Source of the DNA: Asterella californica | Lineage: Eukaryota > Streptophyta > Marchantiopsida > Marchantiales > Aytoniaceae | Assembly (NCBI GenBank): GCA_036924285.1 | Contig: JAYKYS010000002.1 | Coordinates: forward strand, 2,914,001 to 2,978,000 | Direction: 5' to 3' | Length of the DNA: 64,000 nt | In this document: piece after piece, positions 51,830 through 63,500 of the stretch | How positions within the stretch are numbered: the first letter of the stretch is position 1 | Layout of the letters: each line of letters begins with the position of its first letter | Position numbers and translations under genes: made by a program | The notes under the pieces: generated by a model | Told to the model about the DNA's origin: nothing | What the model saw: the letters and a program-made list of their open reading frames with translations, nothing else | Database searches by the model: none

Positions 51830-54800
51830 ATGGCAGAGACGGTGTTTACTCCGGCCTTGGAGGCCATGCCTCATGTGAAGTCACCTAACGGAGAAACACT
51901 TACCAAGCCTTTCCTGGATGTGTGCCGCCTCGTTCTGCCTGTGGTCGGTGAGCGTTATTCTTTGCCAGCAGGGAAGGTTTCTGTAACTGTACGAAGAGAT
52001 GCAGGCATTGCTGTAAACTAGAGTCTATCGAGTCGAAATGTGAGTCAAAAAGAAATTTGGATTCCATGTGGAAAGATTTGGATCTTCTAGTTGATTTTTT
52101 CCTTTTAGGGCTTGGATTCCTTCGTGTCGTTGCCATACGCACTTCAACGCCCCGACTAAGATCCTTATAGATAAAGGACCAATGGAAATTTTATTTGCTC
52201 GAAAGTTGCGTTTTACTTAAAGTTGTCTATCCTTAAGCTTGTAGCGCACAACTGGCTCAGTTACCACCCTCCTTCCTACGAGCATTCTCAGTCATGACTG
52301 TTCTGCGCTTGAAACAGAATACACAGAGATCTGTTACCTTTGTTTACGAGAATTGACGATGGAGGATGCTAGCTTAGTGATCAGCAGGCTTACTGAAATA
52401 TACACCCTACCTTCTTAATGCTGAACCTTGATGAATTTGTTGGCTGTGGGAACGTCTGGGTTATTTCAATTGTCTTAAGAGTATGGAGTCCTCTCAAAGT
52501 GTATTGGACGTAAACTGCAGGAAAATTAGAATATACTGAAAGTTATGGCCCTCATCTAGCTAAGGCCCACCTTGATGGAACTTTGTTTCCTACTTCCCAC
52601 GGCCTTTGCAGAGACTGTATAAAATATCTTCCAAGTAGTTTGACTGAGGATGGCAGAGGAACCAAGTGTTTTCGGGCCCACCCTGGGAATTTTAGGGCAT
52701 GTGCGCGGCGAGAATAGTAGTCTTCTGACTGAGCCATTTCTTGATGTGTGTCGTTCGATGCTTCCTGTGGTTGGTAAGCCTGTGCCTTCCTCAAGATCAT
52801 TACCATCAATCAATCAATCAATAAGAGCCTATTTTGAAGTTCTTGATAAATGTCTCAGCGTGCCTCCACTACCTGAATCTACTTGAATACCGTCGCTCAA
52901 TAACTTTCTTTCAGGCAGTTAAATAATACTTCTGGATCCCAAAACACAGTCACGGTGGCTGGGAAGCAGTAACTGAAGCAGGAAGCGTATGATATTCTGA
53001 ATTATTGTCATGTCATTTCGTCAGAGTGTCTAATCCACTCTTTGGGACTCAAACTGTCTGATGTTGCTGGTGTTTGTGTTTATTTTGAGTTTTGTCTGTC
53101 ACTTCGAGTCTCATTATCCTGACTCCAGTTGCTTTCACAATGCAAGTTCGCTGACGCGTGAAATTGCTTGCAGACAAGTTTGGGAGTTCCATGGCTCTTG
53201 TGAAGTCCGACGTCGGTGGGAATATTGGGGTACTACCTTTGCTCTCCTTTAAAGTAAACAGTTGTACGTGGCTAGCTTACCAGACATGGCAACAGGGAGA
53301 TACAGCCATCCTCACTAACCCTCCAGGTGATATGTCACTTACGAAGGAGCCTTCGACTGAGACGGCTAGAAAGTTCACCTGTTCCTATTCTCGACGCGGA
53401 CATAAAATTTTGGACTGGATATCCAGTCCAAAGACTGGATGAATTTAATAGCTAATTTATTTTTTCAAAGTAAAAGGTTTTATCTTGTCCCCGTAAATAT
53501 GAGCTCTTGATCAAGAGTGTTACTGATCTTGCAGCGATTATTCGAAACCAAGTACGCCACTCATGCAAAAGCCTTTTCTGATGTCAACCTCTAGAGGTTC
53601 TCTATTCCCCATATTTATTATCCTTGATGAAGAGCTTTATTGGTATTGCAGCGATTGGATGCCAAGTACGCCACTGATACAACATCGTATTATCTCCTGT
53701 ATGATATTGTCCGGAAAGAAGTAGCTGACAAGACAGCGAGAGACTCCAGCAGTTGCACTAATGGTCTTCTTTGGTTAACGAGGTGCGTCTTTCCCACTGG
53801 GTGTTTACACTATTTGCTTCTCCTCGTACTTGAGCAGGTTTGCAGTATGCATGGATATGCTTCGGAGTAGATTTGAAGGGACACTCGGTACGGAGACAAA
53901 AGTAAAACCGTTTCTTCCTTTTCTCGTTACGAAGGTGTTGCTGCGATACTTTCTCAAGTTGGGTGGTACCGTTGTTAGCGTGTACACTTTGGTGTCCTCA
54001 GTATGGATAGACACAAGGACTCCCACTCACGGATCCGTATTGACCTCAACTAGGCTATGTAGCAGTACAGTTTTGTAAGTAAGGTGTAGAACTTTGAAAT
54101 TCGTCCGTTTGCTTTATGATTAATGAGGAGTGTCATGTTTTTCCAGAGCCATGGACTTCCTTGTAGAACTTTTTCGGCTTTTGCTTGTGCATCCAGACTG
54201 GACTATGTCGCAAGCAGCCAATGAGGCATATGCCGCAACCTTAAAGAAGTGGCATGGCTGGATCGCGAGTACTGCCTTTACTGTAAGAACTCATGACTTC
54301 GGTTGTGTTTAGTTCTTACGAAAGTATCATGGACTTCGTTTGATGGTTATCCGTTTCTGTTACCTGGATGGTGTTTACACTTCGCATGTTGTGGGTTTTT
54401 TTATGTTTGTTTTAATTTGCATGAGTCAGTCTGTGTCGTAACTGTGGGTACATTAACTTCCCTGTTAGACTTCCGATATATGCGAGAGTGTACCTTTGAG
54501 CTTGATCAGTTGTCTGCTCTTGAGGGTTTCATGATGTGGAATCGCGTCATACTTCATGTTGATCCTATTTACAAATCTTACCGGAACTCACTGTTATCCA
54601 TTCGGAGGATTTTACTTTTTCTGATATTTCGGTTGGACTACGATATAATATCATCAATGTAGTGTGCGACCGCCGTAATTTTTCTTCGCTGCTTCTCGTC
54701 ATTTTCATTTGTTTTGGGTCTTGGTTCATATATGGTCCGAAAGCTGATGAACTGCAGGTTTGTGAAAGTAGCTTGGAACCTGATTGACCGAACTCGGCGG

Positions 54801-55306
54801 GAGAGTATCTATCCAGTTACTGATAGCAAGGGAGTTCTGGTGGAAGGATTTGTTATCAGGCCTTTTGGGATGATTCAAATGACATCTGACAGTTTAGGAG
54901 CTGGGAGGGACTTTTGGGTGCGTCGGACTGTAACAGAGGTTTTGCTCTTGCAATGCAGCTCGCAATGAAGCTTGTACCCGATAGGAAGAAGTTCTACGAG
55001 CTTCTTGGTGGCGGAAACTTGAACACGGACATTGAGAAGTTTGTGTCCACTTTCGCGCCCATTCTCGAGGAGAACCACAACTTTCTGGTACGCAGTTATT
55101 CCAACGTGCTTTCAGGGCCGTGGTTGGTCTATTGCGTTCAACTGTTCATAGATAGGATTCGCAGTTCTTATGTTTGATCGTTTCAGTCGTCTGACAGACA
55201 AACTCGTTCCTGTCTGTTGTTGCTATCGTCTATAGGAGCACATGATATATATGCCATTTTGAATGTGCAGAGAAGTGTCGGAATGGATGAAATGAAGGCT
55301 TCATAA
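51830..55306 (+). CDS. GLTP: Glycolipid transfer protein (GLTP) (six exons)
   Basis: Small soluble all-helical protein that moves glycosphingolipids between membranes. Exons: 51830-51947, 53174-53229, 53652-53782, 54147-54282, 54959-55087 and 55271-55306; phases fit, giving 201 residues, the usual size. Exon 1 starts MAETVFTPALEAM and contains TKPFLDVCRLVLPVV. Exon 2 carries KSDVGGN, matching the Asp and Asn of the headgroup site. Exon 3 ends with SSSCTNGLLWLTR, which includes the conserved Trp. Exon 4 has KKWHGW with the conserved His. Exon 5 has LVPDRKKFYELLGGG and LEENHNFL, and the last exon ends VGMDEMKAS. A second first-exon copy lies at 52650 in the first intron, and part of exon 3 is duplicated at 53535. 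The region before exon 1 is GC-richer and purine-rich, as expected of a promoter or 5' UTR. Confidence 0.95.
52650..52773 (+). CDS. Alternative or duplicated first exon of GLTP (exon 1b)
   Basis: A 41-codon open stretch plus one base, starting with an ATG and ending at a consensus donor (G|GTAAGC). It encodes a protein start like exon 1a: MAEEPSVFGPTLG, then LTEPFLDVCRSMLPVV. It ends in phase 1 exactly as exon 1a does, so it can join exon 2 in frame. A TATAAAATA-like box lies about 33 bp before the ATG. No acceptor would place it internally in frame, so it fits an alternative first exon better than a cassette exon. It could also be a decaying duplicate, since it has lost the FTPALE match. Confidence 0.75.
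53409..53432. repeat. 24-bp perfect palindrome in a GLTP intron
   Basis: TTTGGACTGGAT is followed directly by ATCCAGTCCAAA, then by a further GACTGGAT copy. It lies between GLTP exons 2 and 3, just before the duplicated exon-3 start. Confidence 0.8.
53506..53680 (+). repeat. Duplicated acceptor and start of GLTP exon 3
   Basis: Two related segments 117 bp apart. Both contain TTGCAG|CGATT followed shortly by CAAGTACGCCACT. The downstream one (acceptor just before 53652) opens the real exon 3. The upstream one (from 53535) encodes RLFETKYATHAKAFSDVNL and then stops, with no good donor before the stop. It looks like a duplicated, now dead, exon start, or a poison exon. Confidence 0.75.
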
Positions 55307-58300
55307 TAAACGGACTGGGACACAATCTATACAGTACGGAAGTAGAAAGTTTAAATGCTTTTTCACAACTTCCGTTTTTGACATGCGAGAGGCAAAATTC
55401 AACTTGCCAGCTCAATCTACACGCTGAAGTTCTGTGCTGACCACACTTAGCTGAGTAGCCGCGTCTGTTATAAGCAGGCGTGGGTGGTGCTTAGCAGGTT
55501 AAGCTCAGAAGCCATCTCGCTGGAACGATGTAGTGGTTATATAAATTTAACACGATTCCGCCACAAGCCGTAAACGAAATAGTTAGTTTATGAGCGGCGA
55601 GTCAGTGAACTACTGTCCAAGATCCGTGCAACATCTGCTAGCGCTCGTCCATAGATGCCGAATCTCATGCAGCCAGGTTTGGACGATGATTTCCTTGAAT
55701 GTTCCTTTTCAGTTTCTGATTGTGGGAATCAGCTTCTGCCGATATCTGTCTCATCTTCTTTGATCGTGATTTACGTACATGGTGATTAGAGCCTTTCTCG
55801 TTATTAACCACTGAGCGTGACGTATTACAGTTCCGTCCAAGAGGTGCCTAGGTTCATGCCTTCAGGCTTTCAGATCCTCTGTCCATGAAGAAGTGTATCG
55901 CGGGCCATGATGTCCAGTTTTCCGAATTCATTGATTGGTTTAAAAACACTGAAATCCACAGGTATTGTTCCGCGCAAACTTTTCAAGGCATAAACCTGTG
56001 TCAGGTGAAAACGATAACGCGCAAGTCTATCTTACGGGGAAATTCGAAGACCAGTAAGGTCACAAACCCAGTAGCCGGAGAGTAGCAACGCGGTGCTTTT
56101 GAGTAACAGGCGCGTCGGTAGAAACGAGTTTGACCTTGACAGATAGAGCGCTCCGCAGTTATACTGGCGTCTCTGTGCGGTCTTGGGAGTTTTCGGATCT
56201 TCAGCATATGGATATGTGAATCAACTTTGTTTCTGACTGACCGTTTCAGGGAGGTGGTAGATCGGGTCTCTGTGCGGTCTTGCACACTAAGGCTCACACG
56301 GATGGCGCTTTTTTGTGCAAACCGCTTACACTAGTCAGTTCGTAAGAGTGTCACTGTACATTGCGGACTGTGTTAGTAAGAACTTTTGTTAGTATGGACC
56401 TTGCACCGGCGGGCATGTCTCAGGATTGAAACAAGGAGCTAGGTGTGCATTGTAATTGCGGGCTACGCGTTAGCGATTGATCCGGATCGAACCCAGTCCT
56501 TTAGTTATTCACAGCCGCTCCGTCCGCCCCGTCTGGCACTTCAACAACATGAACTTCAGGGAAACTTTTGTCCGCTGGTTATTATTGGAAAAGACATTAA
56601 TTGTTGTTAAATGAAAAAGTTTGAATTTACCTGTAACTGTTAATTTATTAATCGCACCTAGGGTTGTGAGGCAGTCAAGCCATAACCTAAAAGATGGCGC
56701 GAAAATATTCGTTTCAGATTACGAGTGCGTCCACTTCTTTTGACGGAAAGGATATATTTAATCTAGACATTTTTTTATTACCCAACTTTTCTCAACGGAA
56801 AGGTTAGCTAATAGAATTAACGTGTACTTTGCTTTTTACAATGGAGGAGGGGAATAATAGGGCGTGTCAAGCTTAGGTGTAACAGGTGATATTCGGCTTC
56901 TCGAAATGCAAGCTAATGGGTTCACTTTCGAACCTCACGGGGTACTGAAAGAGATATTTGTGACCACACGATGGGTTTTCATCAGAACTCGTCGTTATTC
57001 CGTCGCATTTTCACATGTGACTATTCAAAGTTTGAAAGTCTATGATCGAGATCACACATAATTATGAAGATTGAATCTAGCGACTGGAATCATTCCAATA
57101 CTTCTTGAGTTTATGATCTTGAGATAAAAAATTACTTCTAGCAGGAAAGTTTAGGACGCCTTGTGTTACTATAACTAATGCTATAGATATCGTGTAAACC
57201 TTGATATCAAGATCCTTCTCTTCAACCTTTAAGTCTGCCATGGGATCGATCTTCTTTGCTGTAACAGAATATTCATTTCCAAGTTTATTTCCATGTTTGA
57301 CACCCTTTAATATACATGGTTGAATCAGGTTCTCGCGAGATCAAGATCCTTCTCGGGTTGTAGATGTCCTGGTTTTTATTTGGTTGGCGACACTTCTCTT
57401 TTCAAAATCATAAATGAAATTTGAACAGCAGAGTGTGGTGAGAATCTGATTGAAAAATATTGGAACGTTATCTTATATCTTATATTGTTACATTAGTCAC
57501 TTGAGTGATGATTAGATTAATGATGTTCTTAAACAAATAACAGCCTTCGAGCCAAGCATTCTCTCTCGTGCAAATTATATTTAGTTTTTGTCGAATTGTT
57601 ACAACAATTAGTGTACATCATCAACTGTTTTTCTTTGTCGAATTGTTAAGAGGGTTCAAAATTTTTCATCTTTAGATGTTAGCATTGTTCCAAGTCTCAA
57701 TTTATTTCAATCAACATGCAAGTGGAATGGATGTTTTCTAACGAGTTTTCTCAAGATGAGAGTGGATGTCAATTTGAGCACCAAAATCATATCATCACAT
57801 GTGATGATGACATATCATAACCTGCTCGTATCGAGCTAAAATTTTTCCTATACTACATGTACATACTATTATCACATGAACTCTGACGGTATGTTGATCC
57901 GCAAGTCCAACCTCAATGTGAGAGAGAAAAAGCAGTCAACTAGTCCGTAATTCTAATCTCACTATCGAAAGTACACTAGATTGAAACCACTCTATGACAT
58001 CAGACACGTTGTACATCACGTTAACACAACAAACATGATGTACAAAAAAGAAGCAAAACGTAGAATGGATCAAATCACAAGAAGTCCAAACTAGAAGCTT
58101 CCACACAAAACATATACCAAAGAGAATTTGAGTCACACCCAGATTGATTCTATCTTCATTTGATAGTCGTGTGCATAATGTATACAACCGAATTATAAAC
58201 TATGTATAAAGTCATTAACTAGAATATCTCTTCCAGCTAATAGCTTCTAGTTGCATCCTCTCAACGAGTCTGACATTTGAGAGTTACTTATATCTCTAAG

Positions 58301-58800
58301 TTGGTTTCAGTCACATGTTAAGTAATGTTCAATCCTCTAGTTATATATAGATAAGCTCGAACCACACCACTCTTTTACAAGTTGATTCTTTTCGTACATT
58401 TCAAGATTAGCAAGGTTCTCCAATAATATTTTGACAGGACCATGTCACAACAATTCTGTATTTAGTACCACTGTGAAAGTGGTCCATCGCATATGTCTTC
58501 GTCATTTGGATCTTTTTGAGTAATCATTATCATTTAATTAATTATTTTGAACACTTATACAAATGAGACGCTTTCACGAGAAAGAGTACAATTGTGCAAC
58601 TCTACATCGATTATAGCCAGAGCTCCTTGATGCTCCTCTCTACAACAGCTACATATGTAGATAGTCGAGTACAGAGATTGTTGATACTTCACGTTTAACA
58701 TTAAAAATGTTTGTTATTTAAAGAATCATTGTTAATTGGGGAGTTGAACCCCAACACAACCTCCAGATTACATTAAAGAGTAAAAATTAAGAATAAAAAT
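55307..58800. other. Intergenic region between GLTP and the copia fragment
   Basis: No gene recognised. A 17-bp word (GTCTCTGTGCGGTCTTG) occurs twice near 56169 and 56266, and a diverged repeat copy lies at 56545-56870. Confidence 0.5.
56545..56870. repeat. Related diverged repeat copy
   Basis: Starts with CATGAACTTCAGGGAAACTTTTG and later holds CCAACTTTTCTCAACGGAAAGGTTAG, matching the start and hairpin of the repeats at 6985 and 12087. The middle is diverged. Confidence 0.45.
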
Positions 58801-59032
58801 TGTTGATATAGTCCCAAGCTCTAAGATCAACGGTTAATATAAGCCGGAGTGGTTAGGGTAGTTATGTACAATTAGTTAGAGAGCTAATCCATCATTAGGA
58901 TTTTTCTTGTACTCGTCTCCGCTATATATACATGGAGAGGCGAAGTCTCTCTCATCTCATTCCTATTTTACTTTCTTGTCTACTCGCTCTTTCTTCATGG
59001 AGTGTCTTCCTAGAAGTATCCATCTTTCTACA
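58801..59032 (+). repeat. 5' LTR of the copia fragment
   Basis: A 232-bp segment bounded by TGTTGATATA and CTTTCTACA, with short inverted ends TGT/ACA, a TATA box near 58922 and a C/T-rich 3' part. The 3' border is set by the primer binding site. The 5' border rests on the TG start only; no target-site duplication can be tested because the other end is missing. Confidence 0.75.
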
Positions 59033-59044
59033 TGGTATCAGAGT
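59033..59044 (+). other. Primer binding site (initiator-Met tRNA type)
   Basis: TGGTATCAGAGT directly follows the LTR end CA. This is the usual minus-strand primer site of Ty1/copia elements. Confidence 0.85.
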
Positions 59045-59713
59045 AGTAGAGAGCGTGTGTCTCTTGCTGATGAGCAAGATAGAGTTTGTGCATGGAGAAG
59101 TACGGGAGAGAGCAGCTGGAGTTGTGCTTGATGTTGAGCACCATCTTGCTGATGTGTTCGGATGAGATGAAATTGTTTCTTTTTTCATCAAAAATTTTGA
59201 ACGTAATTTCAGAGCCCTAGACGTTTTTTTCTCGCTGAAATCTGTCGACGAACTTCATAGAGGCCGTCTTATTCAGAAGGTGAAATTCGTGTACTGGGTC
59301 AAGTTTCAGCCAATTTGGAGCTTTATTCTTTATTTAAAGTTGCTATGTATTATATATGATTTTCAAACAGATCTTTTTCGACCAAAATTAAAGTTTTAAG
59401 ACTTGAGTCTAAAACAAATACTTGTGACAATTAGGTGGATGTGAAATTTCAAGGTATCGCTCGTTCAGTTCTGACCTCATTTGGTTCAGTTTTGATCTTT
59501 TCTTGGTTTATTTCTTTCGACATTTTCGTCTTATTTTGTACACCTACAGTTCATAGACAGGTCTTTCTTCATTCTCTCTCGGGAGGAGTGCATGGAGTTG
59601 TAGCTGTTGTGACCTGTAACAAACTCTTGATCGTGAAGTGTGGGCGAATAAGTTTCATGGAGGTTTTGTGAGGTTTTCTGCGTATAGAATAGTGCAATTT
59701 CTCAGTTACAGCT

Positions 59714-60560
59714 ATGATGGAGTCCGTTTCGTTGATCACTATAGAGAAACTCGACAAGAAAAAATATCAAGTGTGGAAGTGCCGGATGATGTCCTTCTTA
59801 CAGGGACAAGATCTACGAGATCTTATCATTGAGGAGGAGAATGCGCATAATGTATCCATTCCTAATGTGAAATTCAAGAAGTGAAAGAAGAGATCGTATC
59901 AGACGATTCACTACATCGCGTTGATAGTTTCAGCATCGATGATCGATCACATCCAGGATTGTGATTTGCCTAAGAAAGCTTAGGATGCGCTCATGCGTCT
60001 ATTGCAATCAAGAACAGAGGCGCAGAAGCTGCAATTGTTGCAGCAGTTCAACATTGTGAAGAAGGGGTCGATGTGCATCAACGACTATGTGAACCACGCC
60101 AAACAGCTCGCATATCAATTATCTTCTTTCAAAGTCGAGATTGATCTCACTGTCTTGATCGAGGTCACATTGCAAAGACTGCCTGCTAAGTACAAGCAGT
60201 TCATTACTTCAATTTCGATCAGAGAATCCTTTTCACGGTTTGATGAACTTGTTCTTGTGAATAACATGAACATGTACTTCAACGAGTCAGCAAAGATCTC
60301 TCTATTTTGCACGTTCTGGAAGATCTCGAGGTAGGGGTCGTGGAAAAGATGTTGGACGTTGATGAGATCACGGACAGCAACAGCAACATCAGTCGCAGCA
60401 GCAGCAGCAAAATCAGCACCAGGCTGGTTCTTCCAACAGTTAGAGACCTGCGTCTGATTCCTGCAACTACTGCAGGAAGCAAGGCCACAATGCAAATAAA
60501 TGCTACAAACGACAAAACAACCAAAGACGGTACGACAACAACCAGCAAGGTAAAAGCAAC
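59714..60560 (+). pseudogene. copia gag pseudogene
   Basis: The frame opens with MMESVSLITIEKLDKKKYQVW, the usual start of a copia Gag (DUF4219/UBN2 type). It is broken by an in-frame TGA at 59882 and a TAG at 59981, and then runs open through the UBN2 core (QFNIVKKGSMCINDY, LTVLIEVTLQRLPAKY). A frameshift near 60300 moves the reading into a GRSRGRGRG stretch, followed by two further stops around a Gln-rich run. The zinc knuckle CNYCRKQGHNANKC is at 60462-60503. The protein cannot be made intact. Confidence 0.85.
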
Positions 60561-63500
60561 TATATTCGCTCATAAATCCATTATTAAAAATATATTTTAG
60601 TATTTGTAATTTTAATCAATTTTAATCAAAGTGGAATTAATAGAATTATAATTATAATATAGTATGTACTCGTCACTTTAACTCGTGTCTGCAATTTTCA
60701 GTCACGAGGTATTTAAGTGAAGATCTGCACTGGAATTCGAAACACAAAGTAAATACTGAAAATTGCTGCTCAGATTAAATTGAACTGTTCTTATATAGAA
60801 TCTAGTTATAACTTATAAGGGTAACTTGTTGAGAATGAGATTATATTTATTTGTTGGAGTCTTTTTTGTCACTTGTAATCCTCCCTTTCCACTCTAAGAA
60901 ACAAATTGTTCCGTACCAAGCTTTCTGAATAAGATATTTGCCTCACAAAAAACATTACTTAGGTTTCCACACATAACATCAATTCAGCATCAACAGAAAG
61001 TTCAGTGAGACACCCGTGCAAGAGGGGTTAGATAATAAATGAAATGTACATTGTATTAGTGTATATGGACTTGGATCTCTTGAAGCGCGTCGTCCTGCAC
61101 ATGCCTTATGGGTTATTTCCTCTTTCCACCATCACTCACCTCAGTTAACATTTAATTTTTATTCAATTTTTCAAAATTATATTTTTGTTTACTGTAAATT
61201 GTTTTATAATACTTACTTGTTTATTGTTAACATAAGGAGAACATACTATCAACTGAGTTTAATCCATTCAAGAGAATTTATGTGTTTACGTGAATCCAGA
61301 ACCTCTTACAGCGACTACCGACACCAATCAACCTCAGGAATTCTATCTTTATCTTTTTACTTGTCTCTTCAGTCAAACTCAGGAAGCATGCATATTTTGT
61401 GGATCAACAGCAAATATTAGAGCCATGTGAAATCTATACAGATATATATATTTATGAATATAGTGACACACGAGTACAGCATTCTTCGGTGAAAAAAATG
61501 ACTTCCTCTACACACTTGAAATAACCCTCAAATAGTTTTGAATCCGTGAAAGTACAAGGTGAGTAAGATAGAGTGGTGAACATGTATGCTAACTTGGTTT
61601 GAGAAGTTAGATAAATATGATGGTCCCAAAAGAAATATGTAGGGAAAGCACACATCCTCCCCTGCGGGCTTGTACATCGAATCTCATTTTCTCTATGGGA
61701 AAACGTGTAACAGCTATATAAAAATGTTATAATAAGTTAGGAACGGTGGATTGCCGCAGCAAAATACGAGCTGCGGTATAGGTAAAGGTAACTAGGCCAA
61801 GTTTCACGATGGTGCGGTTTAGATTATATCCTTGCTTCATGAGGGAGGACATGGGGCTTGAGACACCTGATGTAGATATAGAATCTGTCAACTACAGTTA
61901 CAATAAATTTTCCAAACATGTTCATTATGTTTGCATCTACCTTTTGAAAGCAAGAATTATAACAACCTAGCCCGCACGAGAAAAATCTGATGAAGCGCAA
62001 AATGATAAGTGGATTTGCACGACTAACGTTTTCAGAAATTTGAACCGGAAATTGAGAAACACGCAAGCAAGGGCCTTTGTACCACATCGGGGGTTTAATG
62101 TGTAAAGAGGGTCTCAGCGGCCCCGTCGAATTCTTCTCCCTAGTTTACTCGAGAAATAAGTGTGTCCACCATTGTTTCCGCAGATACCGTCGTCTTCTCG
62201 GTCATACTCCGAATAAGAAGGACATTTGGGGAAGAAGAAAACGTGATAGCTTGTTCACTCTATTCGTGTGCTTGGTGGCTTCAAAGGGCGCGGAAACAGT
62301 TGTACGTGCCATACATGTCTTTTGTTAATCTCAGGCGTAGGTGGATCGATAGTCATCTTCTTCTCCCTCGTCGGTCTGGTCCCATGTGACAAGTATTGAT
62401 TTTAGTCGAAAAGCTCAACAATTCTTTCTCTCTCCGATCGTCCTAGGAGTTAACTGCAAGATGCTTCTCTTTCTTCAGCTGAAGAGTACTGCAACCGTCG
62501 TAGTCTAGTACTGGAAACTCGGATCTCGTCGTCTCGTCGTTGTGCGGTTCGCTTGCTTCAGTTGTCGGACTTTGACCGGACTCAAAACGATCAAAACGAT
62601 TCCCTCCATGTCGAGTTTCAGTTCTCTCTCTCACTTTCTCTCTCTCTTCCTGGCATGATCTCATGCAATCCGCTTCCTCTCTCGTGCATTTCGTTCCGCC
62701 TTTCTCGTGTAAACAGCCGGCCAGCTACTCGCTTGAACGAATCCCTCGGTCGCTGGCTGTCCCTCAGATTCCACAGCATTAATCGTCCATTCATCTACTC
62801 GTCCTTTCCTCTCCCTATCTTCTTGTGAAGATGGAGACTGAGCAAAGCAGAGCAGAGGGACATTTGAAAAGGAAGTAGAACCTGCAAGCAAGTGCAAGTG
62901 GAGCGGGAACGGGAGCGGAAGGGAAGGGATGGACCCAGATGCAATAACGGAAAGGACCACTTGGAGACGGTTGGAAATAATGGCCGCCGGCTTTCCAACG
63001 TTCGTTCTCTCTCATCTCTCGTTCGTTTCGTTCCCTCTTACTTTCATGTCTTCCTCTCTTTCGCGGTCGGGCCAGAGTCGGTACTGTACCGGGACTGCAC
63101 TGTAGTTTCTCGGCCATGCAGTGCTGCGGTATGTCATGTCATATCACGTTGTCATGTGGTCATAGTTCCATGTAAGGCATAGCCCCGCAGTCGACGTCCT
63201 CCTCGTCCATCAACTGGAGTAGGATTCATGCAAAATCGAACGTACTTGTACTGTTCATGACATGCCATGTCATCACCCACTGCAGTCAGCGAGAACTCAG
63301 CAGCTCTCTAGCGTGTACTGTACTGGTAAATGCGTTGTACACTATTGTACGATATTTTACATATCCATAGGCCTTGATCCGATCCACGTACGTCTGTCCA
63401 CGGTCGCCCGTTCCGTTGTTCTCATGATCGACCGAATGAAGTGCCATGCAATTTGAACGAACGTATAAGTCTCGTGAATAAGAATAAGCAATTCCGTATG

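Larger units (their letters stand above)
58801..60560 (+). mobile_element. Truncated Ty1/copia LTR retrotransposon, 5' part only
   Basis: The element begins with an LTR (58801-59032; TGTTGATA...TCTACA) followed at once by TGGTATCAGAG. That string is the complement of the initiator-methionine tRNA 3' end, used as primer site by copia elements. A TATA box (GCTATATATACA) lies inside the LTR near 58922. A leader of about 680 bp leads to a gag open frame with a UBN2-type domain and a CX2CX4HX4C zinc knuckle. No protease, integrase or reverse transcriptase follows, and no second LTR was found, so this is a 5' fragment. Confidence 0.85.

Noticed and set aside
51407..51888. Open frames of about 110 codons overlapping the GLTP first exon
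   Set aside because: They read the GLTP leader and exon in other frames; the MAETVF frame matches the family.
54714..54968. 84-codon frame in the last long GLTP intron
   Set aside because: Protein-like stretch with no family match. Including it would break the direct exon 4 to exon 5 junction, which matches GLTP exactly.
62443..63182. Several overlapping frames on both strands in the GC-rich block
   Set aside because: Open frames here follow from GC content and CT/GA runs; the translations are Ser/Leu or Arg/Glu runs without domains.
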